From Liolophura sinensis (lineage: Eukaryota; Mollusca; Polyplacophora; Chitonida; Chitonidae), in the NCBI RefSeq assembly GCF_032854445.1, contig NC_088301.1, positions 33,712,402 through 33,776,401 on the forward strand: a stretch of DNA of 64,000 nt, written 5' to 3'. Positions within the stretch are counted from its first letter, which is position 1. Each line of letters opens with the position of its first letter. Positions 9,540 through 18,336 of this stretch are shown piece by piece. The notes beneath the pieces were generated by a model. The model did no database searches and was not told the DNA's origin. It saw nothing but the letters and a program-made list of their open reading frames with translations. A program made the position numbers and the translations under genes.

Positions 9540-9770
9540 AGTGGTCTGCTACTGCTGCACCTGTCTTTTTGTACCCGAGACACGCGTAGTGATACATGAC
9601 CGCACCACGCCCATCCTCATCCGCGCAAAATAAGCGAAAATAGTCCCCTTATATAAACCGATTGGTTCATTTTCCCCCCGTCGCCCCACGGATAGGCCCG
9701 TTTTGCGGGCCCCCCATTGGGCAGTTTTGGGGCAAATCCGGCTCACCCATTGGTCCGTTTTGGCGCCCGG
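9540..9770 (-). promoter_or_regulatory. Promoter of zinc-finger gene 1
   Basis: On the minus strand, TATATAA is at 9655-9649, with CCAAT boxes (plus-strand ATTGG) at 9661-9665, near 9716 and near 9749. Nearer the ATG, an AAAAAGAC plus GCAGTAGCAGACCAC block (about 9541-9572) is shared with 18,368-18,403 in front of the second zinc-finger gene. Either element could set the start site. Confidence 0.55.
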
Positions 9771-9842
9771 GAGCTCTTTTCGAGCTGTCCCACTCAACTT
9801 TACAAGCCGACGTTTTGGCTCTTTTTTTCTCTCTTTTTTGCC

Positions 9843-9925
9843 CTATACTGTTATACGGTTATACTATACACTATATTACACTAGTCTATACACATACGCC
9901 CCGCGGCGTAGAAAAAACCCACCCA
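9843..9925. repeat. Dispersed element repeat, copy 2
   Basis: Direct copy of 7911-8008, with the same CCGCGGCGT and GAAAAAACCCACC end. It lies between the zinc-finger promoter and the capsid gene block. Confidence 0.75.
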
Positions 9926-9950
9926 ACTGCCCCAGCCAAGCGTGGAAGGG

Positions 9951-10005
9951 GGTGACGTCACACCTGCCCCCAGCCCTTCGGGCTGGCGGCTGGTGTGACG
10001 TCACC
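9951..10005. repeat. Perfect 13-bp inverted repeat with nested hairpin and TGACGTCA sites
   Basis: GGTGACGTCACAC at 9951-9963 pairs exactly with 9993-10005. Inside, CAGCCC/GGGCTG (9971-9985) forms a second stem. Each arm contains the CREB/ATF palindrome TGACGTCA. It lies about 80 bases beyond the truncated end of the capsid gene. Confidence 0.75.
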
Positions 10006-10084
10006 ACCACATCACCACAAAAAAACACCTCCTCAAAACCACAAAAACCGCCTCCTCAAAACGACACCAAAGCCACATTCTCAA

Positions 10085-10900
10085 CTACTGACCTCTGTGG
10101 ACGGAGAAATACTTGGTCAGCACGCGGCGGAGCGGGTACTTCGCCGGGGCTTTGGCCAAAGCTTTCAAATGCCCCAGTTGCACACCGTTGGTGATTTTGA
10201 CTTTACGTACGAACATCAATACCTCCTCCAAGCGGGTCTTGTAGTCGGGAGCTGCCTCACCGGACATCAGAGCAAACGAATCCTTAGCCGGGGTGAGACG
10301 GATGCGGACTGTGACGTTGTTGAGCAGGTGCCGGCGTTGCAGGAACATGTCACAATGCAGGCGACCCAGCATGTCAACCGACCGACTTTCAGCCGCGCAG
10401 CCCATCCCATCGTCAAACCCTGCGTTGGTGTCATCCGTCGTGTCAAACCTCCCTGGGGTGTCGGCGTACCACAAGGCAGCGGACAGCTGGCTCTTCTTGG
10501 TCTCTTTACCGTAAGACAACAACGTCCCCAAGTAAGCGCGGTACGGGTACATGTTGGTGGACGGGGTTATGAGTTTATCGTTCAGGGAGACGTCGACCTG
10601 CCGGAAACTGGGATTGTATCCACAGGTTAGTCGGAGCCACCTTCTTGTCAGCCGCCACATCCGTACCATCTCCGTTCAGGATTTTCGCCTTCACGTACAA
10701 CATGGTGTTGGCCAAGTCCAAGTAAGTGTCTGCGTCAGCGTTAGTGATGAGAAATTCCACGGGACCCGCATCTCTCAGACTGGCGATGGGGCTGTAAGCA
10801 TCCCAGCGGCCTTCTCGAACGCTGGTGTCGGTCGGGGGTAAGGTCCACAAATCAAACTCACTGCTGACGGACGAACAACACTCGGGGTGGGGAGAGCCAT
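10085..10900 (-). pseudogene. Major capsid protein (double jelly roll), frameshifted and C-terminally truncated
   Basis: The ATG at 10900-10898 is followed by a frame change near 10,855-10,870 into the frame read from 10850, and another near 10,600 into the frame ending at the stop 10087-10085. The strings QVDVSLND and PYRAYL place it in the Polinton/adintovirus hexon family (database name in animals often 'F54H12.2-like'). Only about 255 residues remain. The family is usually roughly twice as long, so the second jelly roll is absent. The following bases hold no continuation I could find in any frame. It cannot make a full capsomer. The start codon lies 13 bases after the stop of the pX-like gene. 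Confidence 0.82.
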
Positions 10901-10912
10901 GGTGTGTGTGTT

Positions 10913-11346
10913 TTAGCTGAAAATATCCGGTGCGGCTCGAGTTTTGGTGTGTCTTCTTCTGGGCCTGACGGTACGTCTTTTAGGTCCCACGTGTTGGTGA
11001 CGAGTGGGAGCAGTGCGTCGAACCTTCCGTTTTAGCAACCTCTTCCGGGCGTAGCGACTAGCTTTGACCAGCAGCTGTTTTCCGGCCGCCACAGCGCGTC
11101 GTTTCAAAGCCTGGCGCGGCGGCACGCCCCCGCTCATCACACCCCCACGACTTGCAGTCCGGTTCGTAACGCCGTTTTGCCCAGTGCTTTCACAGCCGGC
11201 GACGTTAACAAGGGTTGTGGTAGCAGTTTGCTGAGACCGCCCAGCAAACCGTGACCGCGCTGGACAGCCACACCCCGAAACACAGGTAACCCACGTACGC
11301 CGGCTTGTTTGGTGCAATAGTCGATGTAAGCCTGCTGTGATGCCAT
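10913..11346 (-). pseudogene. Small basic pX-like core protein, one frameshift
   Basis: The ATG at 11346-11344 opens a frame of about 70 codons containing QRGHG and a Gly/Leu-rich stretch, then VKALGKTALRTG, which resembles the adenovirus pX-like proteins of Polintons. The frame ends near 11137. The remaining Arg/Lys-rich tail (about 75 residues, ending at TAA 10915-10913) is in the next frame, so one shift lies at about 11,135-11,145. The tail would bind DNA. In the tail's frame the upstream penton-like gene reads straight through. Confidence 0.65.
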
Positions 11347-11986
11347 TATTGCAATGGTAAAGCTGCCGAAAGTGAAGTCCCAGCACCACTTTACCGCGTT
11401 CAAATGCGACGGATTGACCCGTGTCGTCCCTAATATCAATGTCCACCGTCGAGAAATGTTTGGGCCGCATGGGGATGTATTCAACGTATTGGAAAGCCTT
11501 GGAGACGTGCTCCCCGTACTTCCCTTCCGTGGTGACCGTCCGCAACAGCGGGGCCAACGTGTCTCCCACCACACGCGGTTTGATAATGTCCGTGTACACG
11601 TACAGCGTGGGTGTGCTGATCTTTAAATCCTCGGCACCGACATACACCAGATCCACCGGTCCCGTGATCCACTCGTACGGTAAATTCATTAGCTGCTGAT
11701 CACGGATCTCTGTCTCGCTTAACAATTTGGTCAGCCCCAAGGCCAGGTCTTCGGGTGTAGGGTAGTAGCCGGCTGGTAATATTAGGTTATGCGTAGCGCG
11801 GTGCGAGTCCTTTGGGGAGTCTATGGTATTCCACACTTCACCTGCCCGCACGATACTGTATTTCGACCAGCCCACATTCCCAGTCACCTGTCAAATGGAT
11901 GGGGCGGGGTAATTGGGTGGTGAAACGCTTCAAGGTATTGCTGGGTAGTCGAGTGAGCTGTTACTGGGTAGCGTCACGTAAAACAT
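11335..11986 (-). pseudogene. Penton-like (single jelly roll) capsid protein, two N-terminal frameshifts
   Basis: The ATG at 11986-11984 starts a frame that stops after 18 codons. The next part is in a second frame (about 11,940-11,840) and the rest in the frame running from 11887. The later part has YVYTD, VGDTLAPLLRTV and a final LHFR, which I recognise as the conserved core of the Polinton/adintovirus penton. The 11887 frame has no stop at the end of the penton and continues into the pX tail, a by-product of decay or an overlap. The normal end is probably close to the pX start at 11346. Confidence 0.72.
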
Positions 11987-12050
11987 GATGTTAGTGAGGC
12001 GATCTCCCCCGGGAGGACTGATCGTTTTTCCATATGGCGCAGGTATTTAA

Positions 12051-13003
12051 TTAATACGGACTCCACTTTAGCGGGCGTATGATAGATGAAGCAGGTCGGA
12101 GTTCGGGTTGCCGTCCTCGTCGTGTCTTCTTGGGTCGCTGTGGTGTGGTTGTGATGGTGGGGCGCGTGGATTTTTTCTCCTTGCTGGCTGGGGTTTTGTC
12201 ACCCGTGGTTCCCGTGGTTTTAGTCAGGGGTGAGGGGGAGGAGGACGAGGGGCAGTTCCGGCAGGAAGAGAGCGTGATGTGGTCAGGGGACTCCCCGTCT
12301 TGGTTGGTGTGTTCATGTTTTCCCGCACCCAATCCCGGTAGCGATCCCGTCAAACGACGACTGGGAGTAGGTTTGGAAGTAGGTGGGATCGAACTCGGCT
12401 GCTGCGCGATTTGGTATTGATCTTGAAACGTCCGGTACCGTTGAAGGGTGTGGCGATACCGCTATATTTTCTCCTCGTCCAAGAGAGTCCTGTCGTGGAG
12501 GATCGAGGCCATCTCTTGATCGAGCGTGTTGAGGGCTTTCACCGTAGTTGGCACGGGGTATGGGGAGATGGGGGTAGGCTGGGGGTGAAGGTCGTGTGAA
12601 CGTCTCTGAGCCGTGGTTCGACCAAGGCCATTTTCTTGGCGTGCTGCATTACCTGCCACCAGCTACCTGCCACAACACCGCCGACAATGGCTGGTGCAAT
12701 GGCTTTGGCGAGGAGAGGGGCGAGCAGCAGTAGGAGGAATCCACCACATTGAATAATCCGTCCTTTCTTATGTAGGGGAACACTTTTCTTCACCAAGGTA
12801 TGAAGACCCGTCTTGTGTCGCTGTAACTTCACCTTCTGAGCCGGCGAGAGTGGAACGTTTCCATTTAACACATTCTTAGCACATTCACACAAACACCGAA
12901 GTAATCCTGTATCGTTACCCAGCAGTACAGCATGACGAATGGTGGGGGTGGCTCGAGCTAGCAGGGCTAATAAGGGACCTTAACGTTGGAGACGGCGTGA
13001 CAT
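12051..13003 (-). pseudogene. Putative minor capsid protein of Polintons, two stops and a frameshift
   Basis: The ATG at 13003 begins a Leu/Arg-rich N terminus broken at codon 8 by TAA (12982-12980). The same frame then runs to 12539 with CLCECAKNVLNGNV, a basic patch, KGRIIQCGGF and a hydrophobic Leu/Ala stretch. Near 12,600 coding moves to the frame of 12659-12051 (KALNTLDQEM, LDEEK), which is broken by TAG at 12464-12462 and then stays open to the end (Ser/Thr/Pro-rich, then Lys/Arg). A protein with the same order of blocks recurs beside the capsid genes of animal Polintons. A structural or membrane-associated role is likely, but I cannot assign it exactly. Confidence 0.62.
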
Positions 13004-13251
13004 CACAGGTAGTCGTCGTGGAAACAACTGATGCGACAGATTGTGTGTTCAAAGTTTTGTTATGACTTAGGGTGGGGAGATATCCAGCCAGGCCAGCCAT
13101 AGTGCGACACACTGACACACTGACCTAGTCACCGTTCATAATAATAATACATTGTTACCAGTCCGTCAGCTGGCGCGTCAGCCATCCCGCTAGCTAGCCA
13201 GTCAGCCAGCCAAAACAAACTGGTGTGACAGATTGTATGTTCAATGTTTTA
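13004..13251. other. Intergenic spacer with duplicated 3'-flank phrase
   Basis: GACAGATTGT and GTTCAA.GTTTT.TTATGACTT occur at 13,034 and 13,226, and GACACACTGAC phrases at 13,108-13,130 match 3431. On the minus strand the right copy contains AATAAA (13253-13248), which overlaps the TAA stop of the ATPase gene (13254-13252) and is its likely poly(A) signal. The left copy has AACAAA instead. Confidence 0.55.
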
Positions 13252-14474
13252 TTATGACTTGGGGAGATAGGCATGTTGAATCTCCCCGGGGAAAATGTGG
13301 GTGCGAAGTCGCAGGTGATCAGGTGTGGCTTGCTTGAAATCCACCAGCAAATACCCGTGAGGTTCGGCAGTGGCATCTTCAAAGGCCTCGCGCACGTACT
13401 GTGTACGCGCTGTAGCAATTTGTTTAGCGATCGTGGTAATTTGAGATACGTCACGCGGGTTTTTGAACAACACCAAGTAGTGTGCGTTCAGGCTGATGGT
13501 CCGATGGTCTTTGGTTTTGTTAAACAAATTCTGTACGATGTACACCACGCTAAAATTGCGGTGGTGACTGCCTTTGGTGAAGAGTTTTGTCACGCGATCG
13601 TCTGCTTCAGCTCGCCCGGGTCGAAAGCGGATGGGATGGGAACACCTTCTTCAAACTGAACGTGACGTAACGTTGTGTACAACGGCTGCCCCTCCCCGTA
13701 ACACCAGACGATGCGTTGTGGGGGTGGGTGAATGAGAGCTTGAGCGTGCTCCACTAACCGTTTCACAAACACGGACATTCTAGACCCCGTCGGTTCGCTG
13801 ACAATGCAGGTAAAGAGATGCTCCCATCCCGTATCCATGGGTAGAACTAGGTCAGTCAGCGATTCGGGTCGCCGTACGGGTGGGGATGGGGGATAGTGGG
13901 GGAGGTTACGGCAGGTGTCGGTGTAGGGGGGGGGGCGTGTTGTGTTAGGGGTTGTATAGACAGGTGTGGAAACGGTGATCGGTATTGACGTGGTGGTGTG
14001 AGTAGGGAGTGAGGGGTTTGAGGAGGGTGGGTGACGCCGGCGAAGTCTGGGGAATCCCGTTAAAAACCCCAACCGGGCCGTGCTGGGTGGGTTTGTAGTG
14101 TCCTGCTCGGGAGTCTACGCTGTGGTGGCTGTGGTGGTTTTGGTGGCTGTGGTTGGTCGCGGAGTGGGAGTTCGATCCCAGCTCGGGGTAGTCGTGATAG
14201 TAGTGCTAGTGGTGGTGGTGTTCTTGGTGTTGTCAAACCGACGTGCGATTGACGCTGGCTGGGGCTGGGGTGGTAGTAAAGGCGTCCCGATCCAACGGAG
14301 ACGCGTCTTGTTCAATTGCCCTCGTAGATATTGAAGGGTTGACTGGTCTTGGAGAAGCTGTAGGCTGAGTTCCGCGGCCAATCCACCCACTAAAGCACCG
14401 ATGTACAAGAGAACACCCAGTACGGCTGCTACGGTCCCTTTATTCTCGCGCAAACCTTGTATACACCGATCCAT
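13252..14474 (-). pseudogene. Packaging ATPase (FtsK/HerA type) with membrane-anchored Thr/Pro-rich N terminus, inactivated
   Basis: The ATG at 14474 opens 119 codons with a transmembrane helix (VAAVLGVLLYIGALVGG), then a Thr/Pro-rich stretch up to TAG 14117-14115. The same frame continues as another Thr/Pro-rich stretch into the ATPase start, so this is either one gene with a stop or two genes. In the ATPase the Walker A region reads SEPTGSRMS, lacking the GK[ST] lysine and the first glycine. After FDP the segment that should carry Walker B is gone, and the rest (VTKLFTKGSHHRN, VYIVQNLFN, downstream TAKQ) is in another frame from about 13,600 to the stop at 13252. The family pumps genomes into capsids. 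This copy cannot bind or hydrolyse ATP normally. Confidence 0.78.
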
Positions 14475-14524
14475 CCCTTAAGGTAGGTAAGTAGGAAATG
14501 CTAGTGACCCCGTTATCCTCGGTG

Positions 14525-15570
14525 TTAAATACGTTTCACCCAAGAATTAAAGCTGGGTGGGTAACCGACCCAGTTCACCCAATATTACAGTTTTCCTCGG
14601 CGACGGTCCCTTTTAAAGATCTTCTCCACCTGATAAACCTTATCGACCGTGGCTGTCACCGGTTGGAGTTCGGTCTCGTAAAACGTCCCTAGCAATCGTT
14701 CCCCGTTCAAATCTCCAGTGTCGAGATCACAGGCCCGATAACGGTGTACCGAGTGTTTGGTTGTGGGTGGACGGTACAAGGCTTGCCGGACTTCTTTCTT
14801 GTCTTGGGCGGGAAGGGGGGGTGGGGGATGTCGATAGGGGCTCGACGTATACTCCGGTTGTAGGCCTTGATTGTAACCGTGGACCAGCGCCGGTAAGGCG
14901 TCCAGGTACCGCCGAGTGTTGTGAGTGGTAAAATATTTGTACATGCGACCTTTTAAAGTGCGGTTAAACCGTTCTACCACGGAGGCTTTGGTTTCGTTAA
15001 ACGTGTGAAAGAAAAACACCCTATTGTCCTTTAAAACGCTTGAAACGGTCTGTTCAGAAACTCTTTCCCCTCGTCCGTTTGCAGATACAACGGTCGGCGA
15101 CCCGTCTTGGAAATCTGTTAAAACGAGTACCGGTTTTAGCCCGGAGTGGCATCACCCAGGCGTACTTGGAGGGGACATCGATGCAGGTAAGTGGGTAACG
15201 GTTGTTGTCATTCTCTTTGGCGAACGCTGTCATGTCGACCAGGTCTGCCTGCCACTGACTGTCTACACCCCCAACCACCACTCGGTTACGAGGGTAATGC
15301 CGTCGTGCAGGCCGGTGGAGTGTGTGTACGTGTCCTGCTGAGCCAGCAAAGTCGACACGCGGGCCCGACTCACTTTGAGTCCCTGTTGCCGAGCTGCCTT
15401 GAGCAAAGGATAAACCCCGCTGTAAGGCGCTGGACTGTCTGGGTTATAATACAAGGCATGGAGAGCGGTATCGATCGGGTCTGAGTCACTGCCCGCCTTG
15501 AGTGATTTTTTTTTCGCCGTCGGTTGATGCGAGTGATGCGAGGCATAGTCCGACACGTCGTCCTTGCTGC
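14525..15570 (-). pseudogene. Polinton integrase (RVE) with chromodomain, several frameshifts and a stop
   Basis: Reading leftwards: the N-terminal part (LYYNPDSPAPYSGV, VSRARVSTLL) lies in the frame ending near 15,263. The core with the first catalytic Asp (QWQADLVDM) is in a second frame (about 15,320-15,110). The second catalytic Asp (QTDEGKEF) is in a third near 15,070. The catalytic Glu (VVERFNRT) is in the frame 15,040-14,585. Shifts thus lie near 15,320, 15,110 and 15,040. After KIFKRDRRRGKL a TAA (14587-14585) interrupts, but the same frame continues with WVGYPPSFNSW, typical of a chromodomain, to TAA 14527-14525. No in-frame ATG was found at the 5' end; the frame opens after a stop near 15,600. 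The enzyme would insert the element into chromatin and cannot be made from this copy. Confidence 0.85.
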
Positions 15571-15645
15571 TTGGTGTCTGTGTGTACTGAGTGAACCTTG
15601 CTCAGACCGCCTACATATAGTATCGTACAGTATCCTGTCAATTCT

Positions 15646-15750
15646 AGCGCCGTCACCGGCCGACCAGCCAGCCAGCCAGCCGGCTGCGGTGCGGGTGAGA
15701 CACGACCAACACAAAGAAACACCAAGACCGGGGTTGAATCCATATTAAAA
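15646..15750. repeat. Integrase-upstream repeat, copy 1 (copy 2 at about 16,127-16,240)
   Basis: AGCGCCGTCACCG and AAGACCGGGGT phrases in the same order and spacing recur at 16,127-16,240 around A-rich tracts. A TATA-like ACTATATG on the minus strand near 15,618 may serve the integrase gene. Confidence 0.5.
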
Positions 15751-15793
15751 AAAAAAACAGTATTATCATTATTATCATTATTATTATTACTAT

Positions 15794-16090
15794 TTACAGC
15801 AATGTACAGGTATTTAACACGGAGCGTCGATATACCTCTGTGTGGTTGGGAGGGAGTCGCACTTCGTACATTAACGTGGGGCGAACAATCTCTACATAAT
15901 ACTCCCGAATGGGTCGGGGATCCTTGACATGCCAGCAGACGTCTTCAGTGTACGCTGGCAGCGCCTGCAGTCATCCCTCATTGACCCTACCACCCGCAAA
16001 CATACTACGAAGTACACCCGTGTAGCTTTGTAGGTCGGTGACAACAGCTACCCAGTCTTTCCATTTAAGTGTTGTACGCAGCTTCGTCAG
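15794..16090 (-). pseudogene. Unrecognised 98-codon ORF with one in-frame TGA, possible 3' exon
   Basis: From CTG at 16090 to TAA 15796-15794 the minus-strand frame is open apart from TGA 15973-15971 at codon 40. Composition is protein-like (Trp, Tyr, Asp, Arg well spread: KWKDWVAVVTD before the stop, HVKDPRPIREYY after it). There is no ATG at the start. Instead a pyrimidine-rich tract ending TTTTCTAG lies immediately upstream, a good splice acceptor at 16093-16092, so this may be the last exon of a spliced gene. I recognise no family. It lies upstream of the integrase on the same strand. CGA to TGA decay would explain the stop. Confidence 0.45.
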
Positions 16091-16253
16091 GCTAGAAAAG
16101 ACAAAAAGAAGGCACCGTCGTCATTGTAGCGCCGTCACCGACCGAACCCTATCAACATCAATCAAAAAAAAAAAAAACACAACCCACTCCACTCACCTGA
16201 AGTACAGAAACAGAAAAAAGCAAAGACCGGGGTCAAATTTCAACCTGAAAACT

Positions 16254-16420
16254 TTTATTTCGAACTCGAACTCGAACAATAAACGAATGAACGAACGATG
16301 TATGTGTCAATTATTTTTCACGGTAAGGCATGCCGCGTAATGACGGTTGAATCACCAGTATAAAAGTCCTGGCACTGGTCCATGTTTATAACTCGCACCA
16401 CCCTAGTCGTCACCCCCTCC
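16254..16420 (-). other. Candidate terminal exon and poly(A) signal
   Basis: On the minus strand a pyrimidine tract ending TTTTTTACAG (AG at 16422-16421) is followed by a frame ending at TGA 16320-16318 (about 33 codons, containing an ATG and MDQCQDFYTGD) and by AATAAA at 16259-16254. It could be the 3' exon of the zinc-finger transcript whose donor is at 17835. The reading frame from that donor does not join cleanly, however, so this is only a candidate. Confidence 0.3.
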
Positions 16421-16733
16421 CTGTAAAAAACAAACAAAAGTCTGGCGTGACAGAGGTGACAGGGGTGATAGTGGTGGATGCAGTGAAATGAATACCAGAC
16501 AAAACAATATGAATAGGACACTGTGCTGTATAACATCACACACTATACAACACTGCGCTATGTACTGCACTACACTGCGTAACACCGCGCTCTGTGGTAT
16601 CTCAACATATTTTTGAGTACGGCAATAAAATAAATAGATAAACAAATCAAAGAAATTCACATGCCGTAATATTGGCCCGTTGGCATCGTATTTCCAATAA
16701 TCTGTAACCTTCTTATCATGGGAGTAATATATA

Positions 16734-17762
16734 GTGTAGAATGGAATAAAATAATAATTATTTGACATCATAAATGGCGCTGTATGGCTCATCTAAGCCC
16801 ACAAGTATAAACGGAATGTGGTCGGTTCGTGTTGCAACACTTTTTCATGTGCAAAACCCATTGAGGACAATGAAACAGGTAATCATGTTTAAAAAATGTA
16901 AACAAATTAGAGTTTGACAGTAGTAAGGGATGATAGCTCTCGGGTATTTCGCCGAACTCTGGGACATGAATGTCGGGCCTACAGTTCGGCAATAGTTCGT
17001 CGTCGCTTCTTCGTACTATGAATGGTCCATTTTTCGATACTTGAGATTAACGGTGAGCTGCTTGTGCAGGGACACAGCGAGTGTACATAAACCGTGTGCC
17101 TTCAAGTTATCAGCTTATTTTTTCACCTATATGTTGCCTTACACGTTTCTGTGGCCATATAGTCTGGATTTGGTGTCTTTTTATGTAGAATGGAATAAAA
17201 TAATAATTATTGGGCATCATAGATGGCGCTGTGTGGCTCATCTAAGCCCACAAGTGTAAACGGCGTGTTGCGACACTTTCAATGTCGGAAAGTGTGAAAA
17301 ATGGGTTTGTAGATTTTATAGGCTGTGTTAAACTTGGTCTGTTTTGTTCATTTTACTTGGGGACATCACCATTGAGGTCAATGAAACAGGTAATCATTTT
17401 AAAAAAAAACAGTAAACAAATTAGAGTTTTGGCAGTGGTAAGGGACGATAGCGCTCGGGTATTCCGCCGAACTCTGGGGCATGCTTGCGAGCTTGTCGGG
17501 CCTACAGTTCGGGAATTCGTTTGTAGCTTCTTCGTACTATGAATGGTCCATTTTTCGATACTTGAGATTCACGGGTGAACTGCTTTCGCAGTGGCACAGC
17601 GAGTGCTACATAACCGTATGCCTCCAAGTTATCAGCTTATGTTTTTTCCCCATATGTTGCCTAACACGTTTCTGTGGTCATATTCTCTGGATTTGGTGCC
17701 CTTCTATGTAAATTTGAATGGAACAATAATTATTGGACATCATAGATGGCGCTGTAGGGCTC
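16734..17762. repeat. ~0.45-0.52 kb tandem repeat, about 2.1 copies
   Basis: Units start near 16734, 17184 and 17706. Marker phrases ATGGCGCTGT (16,776; 17,222; 17,746), CGGGTATT.CGCCGAACTCTGG and TGAATGGTCCATTTTTCGATACT recur in order. The unit is AT-rich and non-coding. It lies downstream of the second zinc-finger gene, possibly within its intron. Confidence 0.85.
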
Positions 17763-17835
17763 TTCTTCAAAATAAATAAAGTTCCCCGGCAAAAAAAAAA
17801 AAAAAGACCGACAGCTGTGAGTACGGTGAGCTTAC

Positions 17836-18336
17836 CTTGCCGTGTTCCCGGCGTTGATGGACACGCCAGTCCCACAATCGGTACAAAGACTTCTGACAGT
17901 CTTCACAATGCCACACACGCTGTTTGTTTGCGGTGTTTGCCCTGGCGAGAAAACACCCGACCACAGGTCGGGCAGGCGAGCCGGCTCTCTCTCTCATCAG
18001 GCTGTCGTTCGTCAGGTCTCAGGGTACGGTGGGGTGAGGGCGGGGGTGCGTTCGCTGGTGCCGCAGCCAGTTATCCCGCCGGGTAAAGTCCCTGGCACAC
18101 AGCTGGCAGGTGAACGGCCTCGTCCGCCTCTTTTTTCCTTTATTCTCATCTCCCTCCCCAGCCTTGGATATCGTCCCCTGACGTGCACCATTTTGCTGTG
18201 TTTGCTGGTGTCGCCGCCAGCTATCCCGCCGGGTAAACCCTCGCCTACACGTCGCACAGGTCAACGTCGTCGTCTTCTTTTTCTTCTGCGTCTCTCCATC
18301 TCCGCCTGCTTTTTTTGTTCCCGCATCGCTCTCCAT
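17836..18336 (-). pseudogene. C2H2 zinc-finger protein, paralogue of 9043-9492, broken in finger three
   Basis: ATG is at 18336-18334. Fingers one and two (RRDSWRRH, RRDNWLRH) are in frame. Finger three starts in a different frame (CPTCGRVFSRQG near 17,940) and has lost its helix. Finger four (RLWDWRVH) is in yet another frame, ending at the splice donor AAG|GTAAGC (17835). Relative to the intact copy there is a deletion in finger three plus frame changes near 18,030 and 17,930. The linker between fingers one and two is longer than in the first copy. The promoter block and donor position are shared with the first copy, so the duplication included the whole 5' part of the gene. Confidence 0.75.

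Noticed and set aside
9662-10841. Plus-strand ORFs of up to 211 codons opposite the MCP gene
   Set aside because: They are antisense to recognisable capsid sequence and lack any domain.
12462-14117. In-frame TAG stops inside conserved ORFs, which might mean stop-codon recoding
   Set aside because: TAA and TGA also interrupt conserved frames (12980, 14585, 15971), and frameshifts and deletions occur in the same genes, so decay explains them better. PolB ends at a normal TAG.
10085-15570. Frameshifts as programmed ribosomal frameshifting
   Set aside because: They are at different, non-conserved places in almost every gene, without slippery heptamers, and some come with deletions. Assembly error remains possible and is listed as a check.
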